Below are positions 8,250 to 19,800 of a DNA stretch of 64,000 nucleotides, one piece after another. The stretch is from Streptomyces solicavernae. GTDB lineage: Bacteria; Actinomycetota; Actinomycetes; Streptomycetales; Streptomycetaceae. The notes below the pieces were generated by a model. That model had not been told where the DNA came from and did not search any database. It worked only from the letters and a program-made list of their open reading frames with translations. The number at the start of each line of letters is the position of its first letter. Position 1 is the stretch's first letter. The position numbers were made by a program, and so were the translations under genes. The stretch spans positions 169,076-233,075 of the forward strand of contig NZ_JASCIR010000009.1 in assembly GCF_029968095.1 (NCBI RefSeq). Reading direction: 5' to 3'.

Positions 8250-9101
8250 ATGACCACGCCCAGCCACCACCCCGGCCCGCCCTCGCCCTGGGACCAGCCG
8301 CCGTACCCCGGACCGCCGCCGCAGCCGCAGAACGGCCTCGGCATCGCGGCCCTCGTGCTCGGCATCATCGGCGCGGTGCTGTTCTTCACCGTCTGGGGCG
8401 GCGTCATCCTCGGCGTACTGGCCCTGATATTCGGCCTGATCGGCCTCTCCAAGGCGCGCAAGGGCATGGCCACCAACAAGGGTGTGGCGCTGTCCGGCAC
8501 GGTCCTCGGCGGTGTCGCGATCGTCCTGTCGGTGGTGTGGCTCGTGGTCGTCGTGCTGGCCGTGCAGAAGGTGTCCGACGAGCTGGAGAAGGAGGCCGAC
8601 CGGGTCGCCTCGGCCGACCCCGGCACCAGCGACGGCGGCTCCGGCACCGGCGGCTCCGCGGGCGGCGAGGACACCGGGGAGCCGGGAGCGGCCGGGTCGG
8701 ACGAGGCGCTGAAGTTCGGCGCGACCCACACGTACGACGACGGCGTGAAGGTCACCGTCAGCAAGCCGCAGCCGTACAGCCCCGACCAGTTCGCCGCCGG
8801 GCACACGGACGGCAACGTGGCGGTGCAGTTCACGATCACCATCGTCAACGGCGGCAAGAAGACCATGGACGTCACCACCGCGCTGCCGTCGCTGCGGGAC
8901 GCGAACGGCGCCGGCGCCGACCTGGTCTTCGACGGCAACAACGGCACCGAGCCCTTCAACGGCAAGGTCCTCCCGGGCAAGCAGGCCCAGGGCAAGTTCG
9001 CCTTCTCGGTGCCCGCGGACGCCACGGAGGAGCTCCAGCTGCAGGTCGGCCCCGAGATCCTGAAGTACGACGAAGTGATCTGGACGGGCCCGGCGAAGTA
9101 G
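8250..9101 (+). CDS. DUF4190/DUF4352 membrane lipid-exposed protein
   Basis: 283 residues: a Pro/Gln-rich N-terminus, two hydrophobic segments with the DUF4190 look (GLGIAALVLGIIGAVLFF and GTVLGGVAIVLSVVWLVVVV), a Gly/Ser linker, and a C-terminal DUF4352 immunoglobulin-like domain (FGATHTYDDGVKVTVSKPQP onward, VAVQFTITIVNGGKK). The domain is probably extracellular. ATG 8250 has AAGGA six bases upstream (8239-8243). An in-frame start 102 nt upstream gives a Cys/Ser-rich extension that looks non-coding. Function unknown. Confidence 0.85.
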   Translation: MTTPSHHPGPPSPWDQPPYPGPPPQPQNGLGIAALVLGIIGAVLFFTVWGGVILGVLALIFGLIGLSKARKGMATNKGVALSGTVLGGVAIVLSVVWLVVVVLAVQKVSDELEKEADRVASADPGTSDGGSGTGGSAGGEDTGEPGAAGSDEALKFGATHTYDDGVKVTVSKPQPYSPDQFAAGHTDGNVAVQFTITIVNGGKKTMDVTTALPSLRDANGAGADLVFDGNNGTEPFNGKVLPGKQAQGKFAFSVPADATEELQLQVGPEILKYDEVIWTGPAK

Positions 9102-9180
9102 CACGTACCCCGGGGCGCCTCCCGTACCGGCGTGGGGCGCCCCACACCGCTCCCCCACCACATCGCGTCGCTCTGACGAT

Positions 9181-9193
9181 TACACTGGGCCGC
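9181..9193 (+). promoter_or_regulatory. Likely -10 element of a leaderless nadE transcript
   Basis: TACACT at 9181-9186 lies eight bases before the GTG start of nadE, so a start site at or next to the GTG would give a leaderless message. No SD sequence precedes the GTG, which agrees. Confidence 0.45.
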
Positions 9194-10969
9194 GTGCCTC
9201 AACTACGCCTCGCCCTGAATCAGATCGACTCGACCGTCGGCGACCTCGCCCAGAACGCCGACGCGATCGTGCACTGGACCCGGCACGCCGCCGACCAGGG
9301 CGCCCACCTCGTGGCGTTCCCGGAGATGGTGCTCACCGGCTACCCCGTCGAGGACCTGGCCCTGCGCCCGTCCTTCGTCGAGGCGTCCCGGCAGGCGCTG
9401 CGCGCCCTGGCCGCCCGCCTGGCCGACGAGGGGTACGGCGAACTTCCGGTGATCGTCGGCTACCTGGACCGCTCCGAGACCGCGCAGCCGAAGTACGGCC
9501 AGCCCGCCGGCGCCCCGCAGAACGCCGCGGCCGTGCTGCACCGCGGCGAGGTGGTCCTCACCTTCGCCAAGCACCACCTGCCGAACTACGGCGTCTTCGA
9601 CGAGTTCCGCTACTTCGTCCCCGGCGACACGCTGCCCGTCGTCCGCGTCCACGGGGTCGACGTGGCGCTGGCGATCTGCGAGGACCTCTGGCAGGACGGC
9701 GGCCGCGTCCCGGCCACCCGCTCGGCGGGCGCGGGCCTGCTGGTCTCCGTCAACGCCTCGCCGTACGAGCAGAACAAGGACGACACCCGCCTGGAGCTGG
9801 TGCGCAAGCGCGCCCAGGAGGCCGGGTGCACCACGGCCTACCTCGCGATGATCGGCGGTCAGGACGAGCTGGTCTTCGACGGCGACTCGATCGTGGTCGA
9901 CGCGAGCGGCGAAGTCGTCGCGCGCGCCCCGCAGTTCGCCGAGGGCAGCGTCATCCTCGACCTGGACCTGCCGGCCGCGGGCCCGGCCCCCCAGACCCGC
10001 GGCGGAGCCGCTGGTGGACGCCTCGTGGACGACGGTCTGCGGATCGACCACGTGATCCTCTCCGAGGAGCCGGTCCCGGCGTACGAGGCGGAGCTCGCGG
10101 GCGGGTACGCGGAGCGGCTCGACGACGCCGAGGAGGTGTACTCGGCGCTGGTGGTGGGCCTGCGGGCGTACGTCGCGAAGAACGGCTTCCGGTCCGTCCT
10201 GATCGGCCTCTCCGGCGGCATCGACTCCGCGCTCTGCGCCGCGATCGCCTGCGACGCGCTGGGCGCGCAGCACGTGTACGGCATCTCGATGCCCTCGAAG
10301 TACTCCTCGGACCACTCCAGGGGCGACGCCGCCGAGCTGGCCCGGCGGACCGGCCTCAACTTCCGTACGGTGCCGATCGAGCCGATGTTCGACGCGTACA
10401 TGGGCTCGCTCGGTCTGACCGGGCTCGCCGAGGAGAACCTGCAGTCGCGGCTGCGCGGCACGATGCTGATGGCGGTCTCCAACCAGGAGGGGCACATCGT
10501 GCTCGCGCCGGGCAACAAGTCCGAGCTGGCGGTGGGATATTCGACGCTGTACGGCGACTCGGTGGGCGCGTACGGGCCGATCAAGGACGTCTACAAGACG
10601 GCGATCTTCCGCCTCGCTGAGTGGCGCAACCGGGCCGCGGTCGAGCGCGGGCAGACCCCGCCGATCCCGGAGAACTCCATCACCAAGCCGCCGAGCGCCG
10701 AACTCCGGCCGGACCAGGTGGACACGGACTCCCTCCCGGACTACCCGGTGCTCGACGGGATCCTGGCGCTGTACGTGGACCGGGACAAGGGTGCCGGGGA
10801 GATCGTGGCGGCGGGGTACGAGGAGGAGGTCGTGGCGAAGGTGCTGCGGCTGGTGGACGGCGCGGAGTACAAGCGGCGCCAGTACCCGCCGGGCACGAAG
10901 ATCTCGGCGAAGGGGTTCGGCAAGGACCGTCGTCTTCCGATCACCAGTCGCTGGCGGGAACTGGGCTGA
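9194..10969 (+). CDS. nadE: Glutamine-dependent NAD+ synthetase
   Basis: 591 residues. An N-terminal nitrilase-type glutaminase domain has the Glu-Lys-Cys triad in FPEMVLTGYP, FAKHHLPNYGVFDE and LAICEDLW. The C-terminal ATP-pyrophosphatase domain has the P-loop LIGLSGGIDSALCA near residue 337 and GNKSELAVGYSTLYGD. It converts nicotinate adenine dinucleotide to NAD+ with Gln as nitrogen donor. The frame is open for more than a kilobase upstream because of GC bias; the GTG at 9194 (VPQLRLALNQIDSTVGD) is the family start. Confidence 0.96.
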   Translation: MPQLRLALNQIDSTVGDLAQNADAIVHWTRHAADQGAHLVAFPEMVLTGYPVEDLALRPSFVEASRQALRALAARLADEGYGELPVIVGYLDRSETAQPKYGQPAGAPQNAAAVLHRGEVVLTFAKHHLPNYGVFDEFRYFVPGDTLPVVRVHGVDVALAICEDLWQDGGRVPATRSAGAGLLVSVNASPYEQNKDDTRLELVRKRAQEAGCTTAYLAMIGGQDELVFDGDSIVVDASGEVVARAPQFAEGSVILDLDLPAAGPAPQTRGGAAGGRLVDDGLRIDHVILSEEPVPAYEAELAGGYAERLDDAEEVYSALVVGLRAYVAKNGFRSVLIGLSGGIDSALCAAIACDALGAQHVYGISMPSKYSSDHSRGDAAELARRTGLNFRTVPIEPMFDAYMGSLGLTGLAEENLQSRLRGTMLMAVSNQEGHIVLAPGNKSELAVGYSTLYGDSVGAYGPIKDVYKTAIFRLAEWRNRAAVERGQTPPIPENSITKPPSAELRPDQVDTDSLPDYPVLDGILALYVDRDKGAGEIVAAGYEEEVVAKVLRLVDGAEYKRRQYPPGTKISAKGFGKDRRLPITSRWRELG

Positions 10970-11004
10970 CCCCAGGGGGGCGGGGCTGGGGCAAGAAAGA
11001 AGCC

Positions 11005-12231
<1,227 letters not shown>

Positions 12232-12366
12232 GAGAGAGACCCTTTACAACTGGCAGGGGGAGATGTCCGTACGCCCTCGTACGCACTTAAGTTCTCGTAC
12301 GGAACAAAGTCTCTCAGGCGTTGTATTCCGCGGGATGAGGGCCCCGTGAACGCGGGATGACGGTCC

Positions 12367-13389
12367 TCAGAGGGAGACCCGGGCCGCCAGCGGCAGGTGG
12401 TCGCTGTCCGTGCCCGGCAGGGTCCAGGACGCCTCCGGCTCCACGTCGCGCACCATGATCTGGTCGATCCGCGCCGCCGGGAACCCGGCGGGCCAGCTGA
12501 AGCCGAAGCCGTCGCCCGCCGCGCCCTGCGTGGAGCGCAGCTGCGAGGTGACCGGGGCGAGCGCGCGGTCGTTCATCGTGCCGTTGAGGTCGCCGAGCAG
12601 CACGACCTTCTCGACCGGCTCGTCCCGGATCGCGATGCCCAGGGCCTCCGCGCTGTTGTCCCGCTGCCCGGCGGTGAAGCCCGCGTCGGCCTTGACCCGT
12701 ACCGAGGGCAGATGGGCGACGTACACCGCGACGTCGCCCTGCGGCGTGTTCACGGTGGTGCGCAGCGCCCGGGTCCAGCCCATCTTGATGTCCACGGGCC
12801 GGCTGTCGCTCAACGGGTGCTTGCTCCACAGGCCGACGGTGCCTTCGACGGTGTGGTAGCGGTACGTCCGAGCAAGGGCGCGCTTGTACGCGGGCATCGC
12901 CTGCGGCGACAGCTCCTCCAGGGCGACCACGTCCGCGCCGGACGCGGCGACCTTGTGGGCGGTGCCCTCGGGGTCGGGGTTCCCGGCGTTGACGTTGTGC
13001 GTGACGACGGTGAGGTCGCCGCCGGTGCCGGCCTTGTCGAAGACCAGGCTGCCGAAGAGGTTCACCCACACCGCGGCGGGCAGCACGACCGCGACCACCG
13101 CGGTGAGCGACTTCCGGGCGAACCCGAGCAGCAGCAGAAGCGGAACGCCGAGGCCGAGCCACGGAAGGAACGTCTCGATCAGGCTGCCGAGGTTGCCGAC
13201 CGCATTGGGGATGTACGAGTGCACCGCCATGACCAGCGCGAGCACCACCGCGAAGAAGGCCAGGACGAGACCGCGGCGCAGGCTCCCGCGGTCCGGCCGC
13301 CAGTCGCCGCGCAGCCGCCGAAGCCGAGATCCGGAACGCGCGGCCCCCGAGCCTCGGCTCCCCGTCTCCGCCCTGTACGCCTGCGCCAT
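12367..13389 (-). CDS. Membrane-anchored endonuclease/exonuclease/phosphatase (EEP) family hydrolase
   Basis: 340 residues. An Arg-rich cytoplasmic N-terminus is followed by three hydrophobic segments at about residues 40-115 (LVLAFFAVVLALVMAVHSYI, FLPWLGLGVPLLLLLGFA and AVVAVVLPAAVWVNLFGSL). The C-terminal EEP domain then carries the metal and catalytic motifs VTHNVNAGN, VALEEL, LLGDLNGT and TDSDHLPLAA. The domain faces outside. EEP proteins of this shape are usually annotated as secreted nucleases or phosphodiesterases; the substrate is unknown. Confidence 0.9.
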   Translation of the reverse strand: MAQAYRAETGSRGSGAARSGSRLRRLRGDWRPDRGSLRRGLVLAFFAVVLALVMAVHSYIPNAVGNLGSLIETFLPWLGLGVPLLLLLGFARKSLTAVVAVVLPAAVWVNLFGSLVFDKAGTGGDLTVVTHNVNAGNPDPEGTAHKVAASGADVVALEELSPQAMPAYKRALARTYRYHTVEGTVGLWSKHPLSDSRPVDIKMGWTRALRTTVNTPQGDVAVYVAHLPSVRVKADAGFTAGQRDNSAEALGIAIRDEPVEKVVLLGDLNGTMNDRALAPVTSQLRSTQGAAGDGFGFSWPAGFPAARIDQIMVRDVEPEASWTLPGTDSDHLPLAARVSL

Positions 13390-13682
13390 ACCGTTGCCTC
13401 ACTGCCTGCCGTGCACACCGTCCGCCCCAGACCCTAGGCGATGCGGTGCAGCCCTTGTCTCGCCGCCGTACGACGGCCGTACGTGGTCGAGGACGACGCG
13501 GGGCCGTGCGGAGTTCCGCCGGTGCGGGGCCGTGGGGCGGCTGTGACGAAACGCGCACGATGCGACGGCGGCGGGGCGGGTCGGGACCCCGCTCTGGCGC
13601 GGGCGGGCCGCGAGGTGCCACCATGGCGGTGATCCGGGGACGCCGTCAGGGCGCCACGAGATGACTTGAAGGAGCCGTCGTC

Positions 13683-14606
13683 ATGACGCAGATTTCGGCT
13701 GCGCACACGCCTGCCCCGCCGCAGGAGACCACCACCAGCAGCACCACCAGCAGCAGCACCACCACCGGCAGCAAGACTTCCGGTACGCCGCTCTACGGCG
13801 GCGTGACCACCCGACGCGTCACCGTCCGCGACCTCGCCGTCGCCAAGGAGCGCGGCGAGAAGTGGCCGATGCTGACCGCGTACGACGCGATGACCGCGTC
13901 CGTCTTCGACGAGTCGGGCATCCCCGTCCTCCTCGTCGGCGACTCGATGGGCAACTGCCACCTCGGGTACGAGACCACCGTGCCCGTCACCCTCGACGAG
14001 ATCGCGATGCTCAGCGCCGCCGTCGTACGCGGCACCCAGCGCGCCCTGGTCATCGGCGACCTGCCGTTCGGCTCGTACCAGGAGGGCCCGGTGCAGGCGC
14101 TGCGCTCGGCGACCCGGCTGGTCAAGGAGGCGGGCGTGGGCGCCGTGAAGCTGGAGGGCGGTGAACGCTCGCTCGCCCAGACCGAGTTGCTGGTCTCCGC
14201 GGGCATCCCGGTCATGTCGCACCTGGGCCTGACCCCGCAGTCCGTGAACACCATGGGCTACCGGGTCCAGGGCCGCGGCGACGAGGACGCGCACCGGCTG
14301 CTCCGCGACGCGAAGGCCGCGCAGGACGCGGGCGCGTTCGGGGTGGTCCTGGAGCTGGTGCCGGAGGAGCTGGCCGCCGAGGTGACGCGTTCCCTGCACA
14401 TCCCGACGATCGGCATCGGCGCCGGGGCCGGCTGCGACGCGCAGGTCCTCGTGTGGACGGACATGATGGGGCTGACCTCGGGGAAGGTGCCGCGCTTCGT
14501 GAAGCAGTACGCTGCGCTGCGCTCGGTGATGGGGGACGCGGCGAAGACCTTCGCGGACGAGGTTCGCGGCGGGGCGTTCCCGGCGCCGGAGCACGCGTTC
14601 CACTAG
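13683..14606 (+). CDS. panB: 3-methyl-2-oxobutanoate hydroxymethyltransferase
   Basis: 307 residues, with a Thr/Ser-rich N-terminal extension of about 35 residues (TTTSSTTSSSTTTGS) that is common in streptomycete PanB. The catalytic core is complete: MLTAYDAMTASVFDESG, LVGDSMGNCHLGY (metal-binding Asp), AVKLEGG, VMSHLGLTPQSVN and TIGIGAGAGCDAQVLVW with the catalytic Glu in VLELVPEE. First step of pantothenate and CoA synthesis. AAGGAG at 13669-13674 precedes the ATG. The 293 nt upstream (13390-13682) hold no gene I can support. Confidence 0.96.
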   Translation: MTQISAAHTPAPPQETTTSSTTSSSTTTGSKTSGTPLYGGVTTRRVTVRDLAVAKERGEKWPMLTAYDAMTASVFDESGIPVLLVGDSMGNCHLGYETTVPVTLDEIAMLSAAVVRGTQRALVIGDLPFGSYQEGPVQALRSATRLVKEAGVGAVKLEGGERSLAQTELLVSAGIPVMSHLGLTPQSVNTMGYRVQGRGDEDAHRLLRDAKAAQDAGAFGVVLELVPEELAAEVTRSLHIPTIGIGAGAGCDAQVLVWTDMMGLTSGKVPRFVKQYAALRSVMGDAAKTFADEVRGGAFPAPEHAFH

Positions 14607-14678
14607 CTGGCCCGGAGCACGCGTTCCACTAACCCGGAGCACGCGTTCCACTAGCTAGCCCGGAGCACGCGTTCCACT
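14586..14678. repeat. Four copies of a 20-bp unit anchored on the panB stop codon
   Basis: CCGGAGCACGCGTTCCACTA occurs at 14586-14605, 14612-14631, 14634-14653 and, short of the last base, at 14660-14678. The first copy encodes the last six codons and most of the stop of panB; the other three are non-coding duplicates. Each contains the palindrome ACGCGT. Confidence 0.92.
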
Positions 14679-14780
14679 GCCCGGAGCGGAGTCCGGGGTA
14701 GAGGCCCGTGTCGGTGGGGTGTCGGACCCTGTCGGTCGGCTGTCGGTGATCTGTCGGCAGCCCCCGGCAGGGTTGTCCCC

Positions 14781-15809
14781 ATGACGCGATCCGACAAGAA
14801 CCCCAGCAACGGCGGGCACGCCGTGAAGGTGCGGGGGCTGGTCAAGCACTACGGCGGTCCCCAAGGAACACGAGCCCTGGACGGCGTGGACCTGGACGTC
14901 CGCGAAGGCACCGTCCTCGGCGTCCTCGGCCCGAACGGCGCGGGCAAGACCACTCTCGTGCGCTGCCTGTCCACCCTCATCACCCCCGACTCCGGCTCGG
15001 CCGTCGTCGCCGGGTACGACGTACTGCGCCAGCCCCGGCAGCTGCGCCGCAAGATCGGCCTGACCGGCCAGTACGCCTCGGTCGACGAGAAGCTGTCCGG
15101 TTTCGAGAACCTGTACATGATCGGCCGCCTCCTCGACCTCTCCAGGGCCGACGCCAAGCGCCGCGCCACCGAGCTCCTGGAGCGGTTCTCCCTCACGGAG
15201 GCCGCCAAGCGCCCCGCCGCCACGTACTCCGGCGGCATGCGGCGCCGCCTCGACCTCGCCGCCTCGATGATCGGGCAGCCCGCCGTCCTGTACCTGGACG
15301 AGCCGACCACCGGACTCGACCCGCGCACCCGCAACGAGGTGTGGGACGAGGTGAAGCGGATGGTCGGCGAGGGCGTGACCGTACTGCTCACCACCCAGTA
15401 CATGGAGGAGGCCGAGCAGCTGGCCTCCGAGCTGACGGTGATCGACCGCGGCAAGATCATCGCGGGCGGCGGGATCGCCGAGCTCAAGGCGAAGATCGGC
15501 GGCCGCACCCTGCGCGTCCGCCCGGCCGACCCGGCCGAGCTGCGCGCCATGGCCGCCGACCTGGACGCCTCCGGCCTGACCGGGCTCGCCACGGCCACCG
15601 TGGACGCCGAGAACGGCACGGTCCTCGTACCGGTCCAGAGCGACGAGCAGCTGACCGCGATCGTCGCCGCGCTCGCCTCCAGGGGCTACGCGCTCGCCGA
15701 CATCGCCACCGAACTGCCCAGCCTGGACGAGGTGTTCCTGTCCCTCACCGGCCACAAGTCCAGCGCCCCGCAGGACGCCGCCCCGACCCGAGAGGAGGTC
15801 GCCGCATGA
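14781..15809 (+). CDS. ABC transporter ATP-binding protein, DrrA family
   Basis: 342 residues. Walker A GPNGAGKTTLVRCL near residue 51, signature YSGGMRRRLDLAAS, Walker B VLYLDEPTTGLD, H-loop replaced in DrrA style by TTQYMEEAEQLA. The DrrA-type C-terminal domain carries LPSLDEVFLSLTGH. It drives a drug or metabolite efflux complex with the permease encoded next. The stop overlaps the permease start (ATGA), so the two are translationally coupled. Confidence 0.95.
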   Translation: MTRSDKNPSNGGHAVKVRGLVKHYGGPQGTRALDGVDLDVREGTVLGVLGPNGAGKTTLVRCLSTLITPDSGSAVVAGYDVLRQPRQLRRKIGLTGQYASVDEKLSGFENLYMIGRLLDLSRADAKRRATELLERFSLTEAAKRPAATYSGGMRRRLDLAASMIGQPAVLYLDEPTTGLDPRTRNEVWDEVKRMVGEGVTVLLTTQYMEEAEQLASELTVIDRGKIIAGGGIAELKAKIGGRTLRVRPADPAELRAMAADLDASGLTGLATATVDAENGTVLVPVQSDEQLTAIVAALASRGYALADIATELPSLDEVFLSLTGHKSSAPQDAAPTREEVAA

Positions 15810-16648
15810 CCACCGCGACCACCGCGCCCCTCGACGCCCCGCCGACACTCAAGCAGGGCGACGCCGACGACCGCATCGGCCTGCGCGCCCACGTCCGGCA
15901 CACCGGGGCGCTGATCCGCCGCAACCTGCTGTGGATCAGGAACAACCCGGAGTCGATGTTCGACGCCCTGCTGATGCCGGTCGTCTTCACGCTCCTGTTC
16001 GTGTACGTCTTCGGCGGCTCGATCGGCCAGGCGCTCGGCGGCGGCCAGGACGCGTATGTGCAGTACGTGATCCCCGGCATGCTCGCGATGATGAGCATGA
16101 CCATCGCGCAGGCCGTCGGCACCGGCTTCAACGAGGACTTCCAGAAGGGCATCATGGACCGCTTCCGGTCCCTGCCCATCGGACGTGCCTCGGTGCTGAT
16201 CGCGAAGATCTCCGTGGAGATCCTGCGGATGCTGATCGCCACCACCGTGCTGATGGTCGTGGCCGTCCTGGTCGGCTTCGAGGTGACGAGCTGGAGCGGT
16301 CTTTTCGCCGCCGTCGGCCTGTCCGCGCTCTTCGGCTTCGGCGTGATGTGGATCTTCCTGACCCTCGGTGTGGTCATGAAGAGCGCCCAGTCGGTGCAGG
16401 CCATGGGCTTCCTGGTGATGATGCCGCTGCAGTTCGGCTCGTCGATCTTCGCGCCGACCGCGTCGATGCCGGGCTGGCTTGAGGCCTTCACCCAGTACAA
16501 CCCGATGTCCGGCCTCGCGGACGCGGCCCGCGGCCTGATGGTGGGCGGCCCGATCGCGCACGGCCTGTGGGTGACGCTGGCCTGGTCCATCGGCCTCACG
16601 GTCGTGATGGCGCCGATCGCCATCCGCAAGTTCACCAACAAGGCCTGA
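15806..16648 (+). CDS. ABC-2 type permease, DrrB family
   Basis: 280 residues with about six hydrophobic helices and the ABC2 permease hallmarks NLLWIRNNPESMFDALLMPVVF, FRSLPIGRASVL and FNEDFQKGIMDRF. Partner of the upstream ATPase with a 4-nt ATGA overlap and AGGAGG nearby (15792-15797). No biosynthetic genes lie next to the pair, so the exported compound is unknown. Its 3' end runs into the heptamer repeat nine bases after the stop. Confidence 0.94.
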   Translation: MTTATTAPLDAPPTLKQGDADDRIGLRAHVRHTGALIRRNLLWIRNNPESMFDALLMPVVFTLLFVYVFGGSIGQALGGGQDAYVQYVIPGMLAMMSMTIAQAVGTGFNEDFQKGIMDRFRSLPIGRASVLIAKISVEILRMLIATTVLMVVAVLVGFEVTSWSGLFAAVGLSALFGFGVMWIFLTLGVVMKSAQSVQAMGFLVMMPLQFGSSIFAPTASMPGWLEAFTQYNPMSGLADAARGLMVGGPIAHGLWVTLAWSIGLTVVMAPIAIRKFTNKA

Positions 16649-16656
16649 TCCGCGGA

Positions 16657-16761
16657 ACGCAGGACGCAGCACGCAGCACGCAGCACGCAGCACGCAGCAC
16701 GCAGCACGCAGCACGCAGGACGCAGGACGCAGGACGCAGGACGCAGGACGCAGGACGCAGA
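16657..16761. repeat. Heptamer array ACGCAG(C/G), 15 copies
   Basis: Fifteen consecutive 7-bp units: one ACGCAGG, seven ACGCAGC, six ACGCAGG and a final ACGCAGA. The clean switch from the C-type to the G-type block suggests two expansion events. It fills most of the gap between the drrB-like stop and the convergent SARP gene. Confidence 0.95.
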
Positions 16762-16804
16762 AACAACGAGGCGCTGCGTGCCGCCCCTTCTGATCGGCCC
16801 CGGA

Positions 16805-19800
16805 TCAGAGCAGGGCGGCGGCCTCTTCCGCGGAGAGGCCGCCGCCTTCCGCATGCCCGCGCTCGTACGCCTCGTCGCCCAGGATCTCCCGTACGGCCTG
16901 CTCGGCGGCCTCCCGTTGCAGGCGTTCCTGCCGGGCGGGGCGGTGGCCGGGCGGCTGCTTGGCGTCGGCCGCGCCGAGCAGCCGGGCCCCGCGGTACGCC
17001 GCCTCGCTGCCGCCCCGGCCCGCCAACGCCCAGGCGCACAAGGCGAGTTGGATGGACGCCATGTGCGGGGCGACCATCGCGGCGACCGGGTCCTGGGACC
17101 AGTCGAAGGCTGCCTTGCCGTGGGTGTACGCCTCCTCGTGGCGGCCGTCGAGGATGTCGAGCCAGCCGTAGATGCCGTGCAGGACGCCCTTGAACATCAC
17201 GGCGGGCCCGGAGAAGTACTGGTCCCACAGCAGGTCGAGCTGTTCGCGGGCCTCGTCCCTGCGGCCGCTCTCGCCGAGCCGTCCCGCCAGGTGGACGCGG
17301 GCGGCGGGCACGGCCTCGGAGAAGGTGTCGCCGGCCTCGTGCAGGATCTGCCACAGCATCGCCTCGCCCTGCTCCGGCTGCCCGGTCTCCAGCATGATCC
17401 CGGCGAGCCGCACCCGGAGCACCGCCGCCTGCGCGGCCGCCCCGATGGCCTCCGCGTGCTCCACGGCCGCGGTGAAGTCCCGTTCGGCCAGGGCGAGTCC
17501 GCCGCGCCGCTCCCAGGCCTCGCCGCGCGCCGACAGGGCCTCGGCCGCGCCCCAGGAGTCGCCGAGCTCGGTGAACAGGGCAAGCGCCTCGGTCGCGTCG
17601 CGGTCCGCGTCGCCGCCCCAGGCGCTGCGGTTGGCGAGGATGTTGGCGCGCAGCTGCAGCATCCCGGCGAGCTCCCAGCGGAAGCCGTGCGCGCGGCAGG
17701 TCTCCACGTTCCGGTCGAGGAGGGTGCGCAGGTCGTCGGGCCTGCCGGTGAGGAGGACCGCGAACATCCAGAACCCGCCGGGGCTCCAGCAGGTCTGCGG
17801 CAGGCCGGGGCGGTAGGCGGCGACGATGCCCTGCAGGCGCTGCTCGTTCTCCGGCCGGTACCAGTCGTTCGACCGGTGGTCCATCGACGCGATCTGCATG
17901 AGCCGCACCCCGCGCCGCGCCTCCGTCAGCTGCTCGGGCACCATCGGCGGCGGCTTCGCGGTGCACCGTTCGGCGAGCGGCGGCGCCGGTTCGACGGGCT
18001 CGGCGAACGGATCGGGGCCGAGCGTGGACACGACGGCCGACCAGTGCCGGGACTCGCTGCGCAGGTCGCGCATCTGCCAGTACCAGCACAGCGACAGGAC
18101 GAGGCACAGCGCCTCCTGCTCGTCGCCCGCGTCGGTGGCGCGGCGCAGGGCGGTGCGCAGGTTCTCGTACTCGCGCTCGATGCGGGCGATGGCCTGCTTC
18201 TGCCGGCCGGTGCGCAGCTCGGGGTCGGCCCGGCGGGCGAGTTCGCGGTAGTGGACGAGGTGGGCGTGCTCGGCGGCGGGGCGGTCGCCGGCCGCGTCGA
18301 GGTGGGCGCCCGCGTACTCGGCGACGGTCTCCAGGAGCCGGTAGCGCATCGTGCCCGCGTCCGAAGGGGCCGCCACCACCAGGGACTTGTCGACGAGCGA
18401 GCCGATCAGCTCGGTCACGTCCCGGCGGTCCACGTGCAGGTCGAGCGTGCAGGCGGCCTCACCGCCCGGCTGTTCGGGCCCGGTGGGCGCGCCGCCGCAC
18501 ACCGCCTCCGCCGCGTCGAGTTCGCAGCCGCCCGCGAACACCGAGAGCCGCTGGAGCACGGCCCGCTCGTGGGCGTCGAGCAGTTCCCAGGACCAGTCGA
18601 CGACGGCCCGCAGGGTCTGCTGCCGGGGCAGCACCGTACGGCTCCCCGAGGTGAGGAGGCGGAAGCGGTCGTCGAGGCGGTCGGCGATCTGGCGCGGGGT
18701 GAGCGAGCGGAGCCGGGCGGCGGCGAGTTCCACGGCGAGCGGCAGGCCGTCGAGCCGCCGGCAGATCTCCGCGCAGGCCTCCGGGTCGTCCTCGGTGCGG
18801 AAGCCGGGCCGGGCGGCGGCGCCCCGGTCGGCGAGCAGCCGCAGCGCGACCGGCTCCGGCAGGGGTTCCACCGGGCGCACCCACTCGCCCGGCACGCCGA
18901 GGGGTTCACGGCTGGTGGCGAGCACGGTGAGCTGCGGGCAGTGCGCGAGCAGATACTCGACGGTGCGCGCGGCGGACTCCACGACGTGCTCGCAGTTGTC
19001 GAGCAGCAGCAGCATCCGGCGCGGCGCGCAGTGCTCGGCGAGCCGTACGAGGGGGTCGCCGCCGCCCTGGTCGGCGCCGGCCCGCAGCTCCTCGGCGCCC
19101 ATGCCGTACAGGACGGTACGGCGGCCGCCGAGCGCGGTGAGCACGGCCTCGGGCACGGCGGCGGCGTCGGTGGCCGCGGCGGCGGCTGCGACAGGAGCCA
19201 GCTCGGCCAGCCACACCCCGTCCGGCACGGGCAGCGCCTCGGCGGCCTCCTGCGACAGCCGGGTCTTGCCCGCCCCGCCCGGCCCGAGCAGCGTGACGAG
19301 CCGCGCCCGCCCGAGGTCGCCCCGCAGCGCCTCGATGTCCGCCTCGCGCCCGACGAAGCTGGTGAGGCGGGTACGGAGGTTGCCGCGGGCGGCCGGGGCG
19401 TCCGTGCCGGCCGGGCCGGGGACCGCCGGACCGGCGAGCAATTCGCCGTGCAGCGAGCGGAGTTCGGCGCCGGGGTCCGCGCCGAGCTGGGCGGCCAGCT
19501 CCCCGCGCACCTGCTCGTACGCCGCGAGCGCCTCGGCCGCCCGGCCCGCGTCCCGCAGGGCACGCAAGCGGAGCGCCTGCAGCGGCTCGTCGAGGGGGTG
19601 CTCCGCGCACAGGGCGGTCAGCTCGGGCAGCGACTGCTCGGCCCGGCCGAGGCCGAGGGCGGCGGCGAGCCGGGTCCGGCGGGCGTCCAGGTGCCGGGCG
19701 TCGAGGCGGGCGGCGTCGGCGGTGCGGTCGGGCAGGTCGGCGAGTGCGGGGCCGCGCCACAGGGCGAGGGCGTCGTCGAGCAGGGCGGCGGCCTTGGCCG

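Noticed and set aside
16632..16804. Minus-strand frame with CVLRPAS-type peptide repeats
   Set aside because: The peptide repeat is only a translation of the ACGCAGC/G heptamer array; no start or RBS of its own.
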